From positions 13,025,578 to 13,089,577 of the forward strand of contig OZ038470.1 in NCBI GenBank assembly GCA_964036295.1: 64,000 bases of DNA. Reading direction: 5' to 3'. A program made the position numbers and the translations under genes. The DNA comes from Plumapathes pennacea. Taxonomy: Eukaryota > Cnidaria > Anthozoa > Antipatharia > Myriopathidae. Of the stretch, positions 12,301 through 20,979 are shown piece by piece. The notes under the pieces were generated by a model, which was not told the origin of the DNA, searched no databases, and saw only the letters and a list, made by a program, of their open reading frames with translations. The stretch's first letter is position 1. Each line of letters opens with the position of its first letter.

Positions 12301-12957
12301 ATTTATTTAGTTATGATCAACATATAATCTACATTTTTGTTTCATTTGGGTGATTTTCCCTACCAGATTTCACGAGATTGAGAGATAATTACGATTCGTA
12401 TTTAAATAAGTCTTTTTGCGAGAGTTCAAGGGCGCCGCGTGACGCGGGTTCGGAAGGTTGTAGCCACGTTAAGGATCGGTTTTAATGGCTCAGACACTCT
12501 GTTCTTCCTGATAAACTCTGAGCAGATTTAATGGAGAGGTAAAATTTTGGCTTGATTCAGACGTGCGTCGTAAGGCAGATCATGTCCATCACTGCACGGC
12601 TTCGATGCTATCGCTTAGATATTGAGGTATCGCGACACATGCAGGAGCAGCGCACTCTAGATACAAGCTCTTTAGGACAGTAGCCAGCTCTACGCAATTG
12701 TCTAAGAATATGGAGGAGTTTAAATGCTTTCATAATAAGGTGCTCACAATGTGTTTTCGCAGAGTGTGTACTTACATCAAATTTCGACTTAAATTTAAAA
12801 TATTTGGGTAACAAATTAGCTTATTTTTAGTCTTGTATCTTTGGAGCCGATGAAATTAAAGAGACTACAGGCTAATACTTAAATTATTTGGCGAGCGCGT
12901 ACCTTTTTAATTTGTTTACTTCGTCGTACGGCTCGTTGTTCTTTTGTCAGTCCCCGC
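12301..12957. other. spacer after the satellite array
   Basis: Contains a GC-richer patch at about 12425-12480 but no frame with acceptable splice sites or family similarity. A short open frame at 12608-12814 minus is not supported. Confidence 0.4.
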
Positions 12958-13490
12958 CGGAGTTTATTGTCACGTAGCATTTGACTCTTTTGTATTAAGT
13001 ATACACTTCTTCTGTCTCGAACAATAGAAAATTTTGTTTTGAACAAAAGGAACTTCTTTTTCGAACAAACGAAATACCAAACTCGCACGCCGAAACCTAT
13101 TATTATTAGACGTTTTGCTGATGCAGTCCCCACTGGAGTTTATTGTCTCGTAGCATTTGGCTCTTTTATATCAAGTATACACTTCTTTTGTTTCGAACAA
13201 TAGAAAATTTTGCTTTGAAGAAAAGAAACTTCTATTTTGAACAAAAGAAATACCAAACTCGCACGCCGAAACCTATTATTATTAGACGTTTTGCTGATGC
13301 AGTCCCCACTGGAGTTTATTGTCTCGTAGCATTTGGTTCTTTTGTATCAAGTATACACTTCTTTTGTTTCGAACAATAGAAAATTTTGCTTTGAAGAAAA
13401 GAAACTTCTATTTTGAACAAAAGAAATACCAAACCCGCATGCCGAAACCTATTATTATTAGACGTTTTGCTGATGCGGTCCTTTTGTCTT
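12958..13490. repeat. 176-bp tandem repeat, three copies, overlapping a gene 3' end
   Basis: The phrase gtctcgtagcatttgg (or a variant) recurs at about 12969, 13144 and 13320, and gacgttttgctgatgc at about 13110, 13287 and 13463. The last two copies are nearly identical; the first is diverged. On the minus strand the unit contains the C-terminal codons, the stop and an AATAAA of the candidate gene at 13458-14410. The repeat is therefore a reiterated transcript 3' end. Confidence 0.85.
13315..13320 (-). promoter_or_regulatory. polyadenylation signal AATAAA
   Basis: Reads AATAAA on the minus strand, about 140 nt past the stop codon of the candidate gene ending at 13458. The same hexamer recurs in the other copies of the 176-bp repeat. 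Its use is an inference from position. Confidence 0.4.
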
Positions 13491-14410
13491 TTCAAGTTGT
13501 GTTGTGGGATTTGCATACGGGCCAGCTCGATATTGGCCTTTCATGTGGCTGTCGTTTACGAGCTGAGAGTGATATTCCTTCAATTGTGGACCTCTACGAG
13601 CGATTTCTGTCATTCTATACTCCTCTAAACTGGTGTATCGTGCAGTACGGATCTCTGGCCAGGATAAATGAGCAGGAAAACGACGTAGAGTCTTATCCTT
13701 AGCAAGAAACGGATCTCTCTCCAACGACATGTTTGGTACGGGACGAGTTTCCCTGTGAAGGAATCATTTCTCTCTGCTCTCTACTGAACGCCCTCTTTCA
13801 TAACTCCGTCGAAACAGCTCATTGGAGCCCGGAGGCAGTTTACTGATGACATATTGTACCCGCTACTGACAAACATGCCGCGGAACAGTATTTTGTTCCA
13901 AACAACGCCAAGAGGCTGAAAGATTTGATTCAAGTGTTCATGGCAGCAGTATGAAGTTATGAGATGGGCTGCGGTGATTTTCACTGCAAGAGGAACAACT
14001 GGGAAGCGTTTCGTGCTGATTTAAGGAGATATTTGATTGCGAGCGAACACTCTCGGACACTTCGATAAATCTGTTTTGTAGGACGAAGCGGCCGTGTTGC
14101 GTGAATATCTCGCTACTTAAATTACAGCAGGTTGGTAAACTTGTGCTGATTGTTATACTGGTCACTTTTGCTGTTAAATCTTTATTTTAAACCGGGTAGC
14201 GCCGAATGCAACGTTATTTAAGGACTTGTACACTTCGAAGTTTTTCCAAGTTTGGCTTCTCGTCATTGCTGTAACTGGTCTGTAGCGAATAAATGATGTT
14301 ACTTTATACATGCGTGTACCTCTTGAGTCAGATTTTGTAGTTGTGAGCCGATAATTTTTGTGAAAAGACTTGTATTTTTTGAGCAGTTGTCGTAAAATTT
14401 TGGAAGACAT
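13458..14410 (-). CDS. candidate three-exon gene, function unknown (possibly ciliary)
   Basis: Exons complement(13458..13752, 13860..13983, 14320..14410) join in frame to a 169-residue protein; phases 1 and 2 match at both junctions. Exon 1 encodes a basic N-terminus starting MSSKILRQLLKKYKSFHKNY. The last exon is the best supported: a ttccttcacag acceptor opens 98 codons of charged, aromatic-rich sequence containing RYTSLEEYRMTEIARRGPQ and HMKGQYRAGPYANP. I do not recognise the family, and no transmembrane segment or catalytic motif is visible. The middle exon is the weakest, with a poor GG|GTACAA donor. The ATG lies about 90 bp from an RFX X-box, which makes a ciliary or sperm role a reasonable guess but only a guess. 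The stop and downstream AATAAA lie inside the 176-bp repeat. Confidence 0.38.
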
Positions 14411-14475
14411 TTTCGTTTGGTAAACAATAAGTTTGGTATGCTAATGTTATTCCAAAATATTAATGAAGCTCTCAG

Positions 14476-14515
14476 CCAATCAGAAGGCCGGAAATTAATT
14501 GGTTGCCATGGCAAC
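14476..14515 (-). promoter_or_regulatory. CCAAT boxes and perfect RFX X-box
   Basis: GTTGCCATGGCAAC at 14502-14515 is a perfect 14-bp palindrome fitting the RFX consensus GTNRCCNNRGYAAC. A CCAAT lies at 14476-14480 and an inverted CCAAT (ATTGG) at 14498-14502. The cluster is immediately upstream of the minus-strand ATG at 14410. RFX sites close to start codons are known for ciliary genes across animals; the regulatory role here is inference. Confidence 0.6.
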
Positions 14516-14580
14516 GGGGCATTTTAGCTGAAAACGGGCCAAAATTCGTTAATGAGATGCTAATGAGCTAGTTGCCACTA

Positions 14581-14617
14581 GTGCGCATGCGCGGCGTACA
14601 TAATACGCATGCGCAGT
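14581..14617. promoter_or_regulatory. two NRF1-type sites
   Basis: TGCGCATGCGCGG at 14582-14594 and ACGCATGCGCA at 14605-14615 match the palindromic NRF1 core GCGCATGCGC. A third related gcgcatgcg lies near 15179. Together with the X-box and CCAAT boxes they form a compact promoter-like cluster, able in principle to serve either strand. Confidence 0.5.
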
Positions 14618-14734
14618 GTATATATTATTTTTGATTTTTAATTTATTCATTTTTTGGTTAATATTCATTTTGATTTAATAGTTCCTTTTGTTGCAGCTTT
14701 CCATGTTGTCCAGGTTCCAGTGATCACTGATACC

Positions 14735-14965
14735 CTTCCCTCTCAGGGACCCCTTTGCCGGGAGTCCTAACCAGTACTCTCTCACAGAGCACTGACAGGT
14801 TCTTTCTAGGGTCCCCCTTCCGTAAGTCCTGACAATTAGCTCTTGCAGAGCAATGACAGGTCCCCCCTCCAGGGTCCCCCTTCCAGAAGTCCTGACCAGT
14901 ACCTCCCCATGAGAGTTATGACAGGCCCCAGGTAAGGGTGTCCCCCCAAGAGAACTTCGACAAGA
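14735..14965. repeat. minisatellite, about three 62-bp units
   Basis: Units share gggtcccccttcc, then agtcctgacca and ctgacaggt(c/t)cc, with starts spaced about 60-65 bp. The block keeps a long minus-strand frame open by composition, which I do not treat as a gene. Confidence 0.7.
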
Positions 14966-15194
14966 GTCCCCCACAGTGGAGTTCTTCCTATCGAGATGTC
15001 CTCGAGAGGCAAAACCCCGGCACTCCAGCATCAGGCTTTCAGTATTCATCACTAAGCCTTCAGCGTCGGTGAACCGGCGGTTTAAAGTTCGGCGAAAGAG
15101 CGAACAAATCCTGGCCTTATTGCTAGCGTTCGCCTTCCACATGTGGGACTATGGATGACGTCATAAGAAAGGGTAGTGCGCATGCGTATGAGTG

Positions 15195-16060
15195 AGAAAA
15201 AAAGAAAAAAGAAGGGCCAAGATTCGAACCACAAACCTTCGCCTCTGTTGCTGGGCGTCCTGCCGACTGTGCTATTGGATCACTTGATGTGTACAATGTT
15301 CAAATTTATTGTTATAGAATAGAAATCAAGGTTCTTTCTTGAAACTGCGTTTGAACCTGTGACCTCTACCTCAGAAACTGTGCGTTTTGCTGACTGCTAT
15401 CGAATCACTCAGTGTCCTCCCTGTTCAGATTTGTAATTTAATGTACGCACTAACGTGGGAGCGGAGTGCGAAAACTTTGATTTGAATTAAAGGGAGTAAA
15501 ATTGCAAAAAAAAAAAAAAAGAAAGAAAAAGAAAAAAAGAGGAAGATTTAATTAGCGTTTGAACCTGTGACCTCCACCTTAGGAACTGTGCGTTTAGCTG
15601 ACTGTGCTATCGAATCATTCGATGCTCTCTCTGTTCAGATTTGTAATTTAATGTACGCACTAACGCGGAAGCGAACTAACACGGGAGCAGGAGCGGTAAC
15701 AGGCCCGTACTAACGCGGGAGCAGGAGCGCGAGAACTTTGATTTGAATTAAAGGGAGTAAAATTAAAAAAAAAAAAAAAAAAAAAGGGGGAAGATTGAAT
15801 CAGCGTTTGAACCTGTCACCTCCACCTTAGACTGTGCATTTAGCTGACTGTGCTATCGAATCATTCAATGTCCTCCCTGATCAGATTTGTAATTTAACTT
15901 ACGCACTAACGCGAGAGCGGAAGCGGTAACCGCTACCGAACAAACACGGGAGGAGCCCGTACTGACGCGAGAGCAGGAGCGGTAACTGCTCCCGCACAAA
16001 CGTCTCCGTAAGTCCTGCACTTACAGGGAGACTAGTGCGGGAGCAGGAGCGGTAACCGGT
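15195..16060 (-). mobile_element. tandem tRNA-derived SINE-like repeats
   Basis: Three to four related units occur. On the minus strand each holds an A-box-like TAGCACAGTCAGC followed about 35 nt later by a B-box-like GGTTCAAACG or GGTTCGAATC. They lie at about 15215-15290, 15350-15410, 15555-15630 and 15805-15870. Units are linked by a shared tail reading cagatttgtaatttaatgta then gcactaacg, and by A-rich tracts (15505-15540, 15764-15786). The right part decays into gcgggagcaggagcggtaac motifs. These are not intact tRNA genes: no complete cloverleaf is visible. Confidence 0.6.
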
Positions 16061-17585
16061 TTTAAAGGTTGCAGTTCAAATCATCATTCTTACTGTTTTG
16101 TTTTCTTCCTTTCTTTATTCCTTTTTTGCGTTTTCACGAGGCATTCTTCAATAAGCTAAATATTTTAATATTATTATTGTTGCGGGAGTGCGAGCGGGAT
16201 GGTCTGGATGAAGGTACGAGTGACAGTTATTCTATTTGAGTCAGTGAATCAGCGAATGTTTTCGTCACAAAATTTTATTGCATTTTCATACAGGAACGAT
16301 ACTACAAGACATGTTTGAAAGTAGCCACCATAAATAATTATCACAAAATATAAGTACTTTTTTACTGAAATATCTGTTTAAATACTGAAATAATTCAAAA
16401 AGTACATGGGAAAATTAAACAACAGCATTTATATGCTGCAGTGGGATAAAGTGATAGAGAATAAAGCAGCAGTCCTGAAACAACATCACAACTGGGTGCA
16501 AGGTGGCTCCAAATAAACTTGTAACAGTTCAGTCCTACAATTAATAAACACAACAGCAATCAGCAAGAGCTTACAAACCTATTGAAAGTTTTCGGTAGTG
16601 AGTTATTCTTCACAACAGGCTTACTTTGTCCTTCAAATGTACCATAAAGTACTTGACAGTGTTCCCTCGCTCGCAATACCTCCTTAATAATTAACATAAT
16701 TATATGTCACCATCACAGAGTTGTACAATGGTCCTATCGTAGTGAAAAACAATTAGATACTGTCTTTATCCCATACATTGTCAATCTGTCTTGAACAGAT
16801 GCTGCTGTCTCGTGGCTTGATGTCCGTTTTGACTTTGTTTCTTTCAGCAGTTATGTCCAGCAACTCATGGTCTGGAGTGTTCTATATTTAACTTGAAACA
16901 TGCTGTCAAGTTTCTAGTTAGCGCTGGTTTAACTCTGCGACCGAAGAGGACCTTTTGACAGATGCAAATGAAAGAGAGATAGTAAAAGCTCCATTAAGCG
17001 GCAACCCTTGTGTAAATGGCAAGTGGCCACTTAATAGGTGTTGGCTCAATAAAGCATGGTAAAAAGGTCACTTTATATGAATACAAAGGCACCGTTGAAA
17101 GGTGATATATATGCAATTTGAAGAAAACAGTTAATACTCCTAAGAACTTATTCAAGCTAAGCACCATGATAATTAAAACTTCACTTGTCCTGACAAAAAT
17201 TGAAAGACATGTGTCCCATAATGAATATTGTAAGTCAGTGGAATTGACCAGTCTAATTAATTATGCATCAAATTGATATAAAACATTGGTTTTATTTTGA
17301 GTGTGCTTCAACATTTTCACAAACTGAGATAGTGTATTGGATCAAGTTACTTTGCAGATATTTAAGCTACATTTTTTTACAACAATCTAATTTCTCAAGA
17401 TTCTAACTTTGGGATGTGCTTTCAAATCACACAATACCAATACTTTCTTGTACTGATACAGCAATGCTTTAAAATAAAGGAAGGCATGCTATTATGAATA
17501 CAGTCTATGTAAAAGGCTCTTATGTGAAGCTAGGATAAAATGCTTACTTGCATTATTCACCAGTAGGTGTTGATGTGAATTATTA
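16061..17585. other. long AT-rich spacer, nothing recognised
   Basis: No open frame above about 60 codons and no splice-supported exon on either strand. It could hold untranslated sequence of an unrecognised gene, but the sequence gives no positive sign. Confidence 0.45.
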
Positions 17586-17592
17586 ATTTCAG

Positions 17593-17878
17593 CCATAAAC
17601 AAGCGACCAAATCTAGCAGATCTCACCTTGCCACACATGTTGACCACATGAACAAGATAGATTCTTCAGCAGATTTGACAACTTTCCAACCCAGCCATAA
17701 CCAGTTGAGGGGACTGTGGAGTGAGAAAGGCTTATGCATGCCCACTGATATGGATGTCTCTCCTTCTGGAAGCAATAAAAAGAACAGATTACTCTTGTGT
17801 CACATCAACAGAGGAAAAATGGGTGTTTCACAAAGCAATGGATGGAAAGGACAGAGGATGTTTTCCAAAAAGAAATAA
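17593..17878 (+). CDS. possible terminal exon of an unknown gene
   Basis: A good acceptor (tattaatttcag) ends at 17592 and opens about 95 codons to a TAA at 17876-17878. An AATAAA follows at about 17917. The peptide is Ser/Asn/Lys-rich (ATHVDHMNKIDSSADL near its start) and matches no family I know. No convincing upstream exon was found, so this may be chance. Confidence 0.2.
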
Positions 17879-18046
17879 GATAGTTTGTGTATGGGGGGAA
17901 GAGCAGCAATCTAAATGAATAAAAAAATTTAGAAGGACCGGGTGCTCCCAAAGGACTGAGTTAAAATTAAAGAAATTTTACCCAGAAGGATGCATGGTTT
18001 AAAAGACAGGAGCAGGAGCGGTAAAATGGACTGCTGTAAAAAGAGG

Positions 18047-18398
18047 TTATTACACGGGAAGGAGTGCAATACGGCGAAGTATTTTTGCGAGTCGGTTTTA
18101 TTTTTTCGAGCCTGCTTCAGGCGAGAAAAAATAATACTGACGAGTAAAAATACAGCCGTATTGCACGACTTTTTGTGTAATAAATTGTTTATTACACGAC
18201 AAACGAAGCAGGGCAAACATTCTCGCCGCGCGCAAAATGGAACAAAAAAATCGGACGCGTTCGTAAACTTTGCTTGCGAAAACTGATCACGTAAGCTTAT
18301 AAACCAGTTGATCTGGTTCTTGACGAGTGCAATACGCTCCCGTCTTTGCACTCGTTTTGGCCCGTATTTGCACTTGAAAATGTGAAGTCGTGTAATAA
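18047..18398 (+). mobile_element. 352-bp MITE, family TTATTACACG, copy 1
   Basis: Starts TTATTACACGGGAAGGAGTG and ends CGTGTAATAA, giving terminal inverted repeats. A near-identical copy lies at 49061-49410 in the opposite orientation, inside a UBE4B intron; both share an aaagagg flank on one side. The long open frame across it (17929-18351 minus) is not conserved as protein. Confidence 0.85.
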
Positions 18399-18714
18399 AT
18401 ATTATTATTAATATCTGCAGGCTTAATCTCCCATCAGAGATCTTGTTTGGAGTCCCCAGTAGAATACTAAAAACAAGCCAAATGGCTCAGGACAACTGTA
18501 TCCTAAAACTGAACCAATTTGAAAACAAATTTTAAAAGCATGGAGAATTGAATTTTAAAGATATTTTGCAATTCAAGATTGTTTTTAGGAAAATAATTAT
18601 TGACATGTACATGTACAGAAAATGTATGAACTCTAACAAGTGTGTTGCTTCAGTGCTAAAGAAATATCCAGCATATATTAGCTAGCAACTTTAAATCGAA
18701 ACTTTAAACATCAA

Positions 18715-18952
18715 GGCCCGGTTTTTCAAAGCACGATTAGGCTAATCCTGGATTAGGTCTAAACTTTTATGTCATTTATATGCCTGAACATGTGAAGGTT
18801 TCGTTCACAACAACTTCCTTTATGCGTTTTAAGCTGAACAAGCTTTTTAGTCCATCTTCGAACAAAACTCTGCGGTTTATTGGCAGAGGGGTCGAGCGAA
18901 AGAATTTCGTTAATCCTGGATTAGCTAAGTCGGCTTTCGAAAAACCCGGCCC
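18715..18952. mobile_element. MITE, family GGGCCCGGTTTTTCAAAGC, copy 1
   Basis: Starts GGCCCGGTTTTTCAAAGCAC and ends with the complement-like tcgaaaaacccggcc. Inner arms share attaggctaatcctggatta on the left and gttaatcctggattagctaa on the right. Two more copies occur at 26312-26552 and 28716-28958. Confidence 0.85.
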
Positions 18953-19740
18953 AAAGCTATAAATTCTGGTATGCTCTTATTGGTAATATTAGGATTACAG
19001 TGAAAAAATATTTGAATGTTGAAATATATCACTTTTAATTCACCAGAAGAAGATTCATTTGTCAACATCTAGAAATGATACCTGATTCATCATCTTCAAC
19101 TCCTGGAAATTTCAGGCTAAAAGATCGCTCGTACCTTGGTTCCTTTCGCCTCAAAGCTGTGTAACTTCGATCTTGTGTTTGTGCGGTTACTTGCCAACAT
19201 CCTACGATAAATAAGGCCTGGGAAGTGAGCTGCATTTCCAGATGCACTTCAAAGGTTTCATCAGCTCGCAAAAAAGCCATAATATGCCGTCGATCGGCTG
19301 ATTTTGAGTGAAAGCGTACGTTCTCGACCGCCATTTTGTTTCCTGATGCGAGATACCGCTGTATTGCAGTATTTCAGTCGCAAAATGTCCGATTGAGGCC
19401 ACAGTGACAAATCTAAGAAAACAGGGGGGTGGGGATGGGGATTTTGATAACATCTCTAATGAGCTGTCAAAAGTCCCGGGTTTTTTTTTATCAATACCTA
19501 TTGTTGAACACCCAGCATAGCTTCCCCCTGTCTAAAAAGTCGCAGCAGAATAGATAGACGCATCAAAAGGCAGTGTGGAGCCTGCGCTTTCTACCGCTGA
19601 CCGTCCCTCATTTCTGCCCAGTAGGCCTTTCCCAATTATGCTAGTAAAACTGGCATTTAATGCTACTAGAAATTCTCGCATAAAGCCAAAAAAATGCTAA
19701 AATAATGCCTGATTTCTTTAAAAATTGCTACATGAATTCC
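18953..19740. other. spacer, nothing recognised
   Basis: Short frames on the minus strand (19062-19453) overlap one another and lack motifs. No gene is supported. Confidence 0.4.
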
Positions 19741-19750
19741 AAAAAATGCT

Positions 19751-19936
19751 TCATTTCAAACAAAATTTCATCTTTTGCTTCCCGTATTGGTGCTTTTTAG
19801 ATGAGACGTGTATTTTCAGAACACTTTTGTTCGTCGACAGGATCTTTCTACATGCATTGCAAAACAGCTTTCCTTCTCTAACAATGAAGTTCTCATCAGG
19901 AAACTGTCGTACTCGCTCGTGTAACGGCACTTTCAC
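19751..19936 (-). pseudogene. hAT/CGGBP1-like zinc-finger fragment
   Basis: A 61-codon frame reads VRQFPDENFIVREGKLFCNA and continues with C-x2-C, then H-x5-H (HVSSKKH). This is the BED-type finger arrangement found at the start of hAT transposases and in CGGBP1, itself a domesticated hAT finger. The frame stops after GKQKMKFCLK and no transposase catalytic region follows, so it is a relic. Nearby sequence (19975-20140) recurs at 23940-24100, consistent with a mobile origin. Confidence 0.55.
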
Positions 19937-19974
19937 AGTGTCGCTATTCCTCGTCGCTTGTATTTACCGGAGGT

Positions 19975-20650
19975 GGACCCATTTCGTACGATTTATTTTT
20001 TGTGAAATTTGGATTAGTACTGAAACAAATTGCAAGTTACAACTTTTTGAAAAGTTTATCAAAATAGCATGTCTCTCGTCAATTCTTGCAATTTCAATTT
20101 CGATGGCTTTCAGAACTATGAGAATACGGTCTTGCGCCCCGTGCGGTAGTTAATAAATTTCCAATGGTTTGCCGTGATGTGGACTCTTATTTACCACGAT
20201 TTACGTCATCATATGGTCAAAATGTTGGGGACTCACGAGGCGCTTCGCCAAGTGAGTCCACAACAAATTTTGACTATGTGACGACGTAAATCGTGGTAAA
20301 TAAGAGTCTACCCCACGGCAAACCAGTGGAAATTTGTTTTTTGCCACAATATATAAACAATAAACTACTTTTGGCGAGGAAATATACACGGATAAGGATA
20401 TTATCTGTTCCGAGAAGCGAACAGTTGCCCAAGAGCGAAGCATATTATAAATATAAGCGAATTATAAATATAAAAGAAAGTTTCGTTGTATTTCGTTGCA
20501 AATTGTGACACGCTGGCGTCAGCTGGAGTCACATCGTCGTCTGGACTCTTATTTACCACGGTTAATCGACCAATCTGAGAGCGATAAACTAGTGTGTTGT
20601 GCCGTAAAATGTTTCATCGATTCGGACTGAATTTTTATTGTACAAGATTA
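19975..20650. repeat. dispersed repeat, copy 1, carrying an insertion
   Basis: The blocks catttcgtacgatttatttt, aactatgagaatacggtctt and ggactgaatttttattgtac appear here and, without the central interruption, at 23940-24157. The interruption (about 20150-20608) is the inverted-repeat element described next. Confidence 0.75.
20156..20610 (+). mobile_element. long inverted-repeat element (ccactggtttgccgtg family), copy 1
   Basis: The core 20156-20335 is a near-perfect palindrome: ccaatggtttgccgtgatgt on the left is answered by accccacggcaaaccagtgg on the right, with gtggactcttatttaccacg-type arms. The element continues to about 20610 with a third ggactcttatttaccacgg arm. An inverted second copy lies at 29757-30091. 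Confidence 0.8.
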
Positions 20651-20979
20651 AAACAGGCCGGAAAATCGGTTTTAGTTCATTAATTATTCTCGTAAATGTA
20701 ACTGGAGGAGATTAGAAACTGTGCATGTGACAAGCTTGTTAGTTTTCAAGACATTGCTTCTGAACATTACCTTTGAATAACTGATTAAAAACACAGCAAG
20801 CCACAGTTGTGGAAATTATAGCAAGGAATTTTCTATTCATGTATATTTTCCTATTTATTTTTAATTAAAAACACTGACAGCTGGCTAAAAAACTATTGGT
20901 TGCTTTTGGCTTTTAGGTTTTAGTAATGTCATCTTTAGTTCATTACGGATCCCAGGTTTCAAGCGAACTGCTAGCAGAA

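Noticed and set aside
13319-13702. 127-codon plus-strand frame
   Set aside because: The first part is a translation of the 176-bp tandem repeat and the rest is antisense to the better-supported last exon of the minus-strand candidate gene.
14675-15142. 155-codon minus-strand frame
   Set aside because: It runs through a 62-bp minisatellite and has no family similarity or splice context; composition explains the openness.
15195-15900. tRNA genes
   Set aside because: Only promoter-box similarity is present; no complete acceptor stem or anticodon arm is visible, so these are SINE-type derivatives.
17929-18351. 140-codon minus-strand frame and its 98-codon plus-strand partner
   Set aside because: Both lie mostly inside the TTATTACACG MITE, whose second copy does not preserve them as protein.
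19725-20153. 142-codon plus-strand frame
   Set aside because: It is antisense to the hAT zinc-finger relic and the dispersed repeat.
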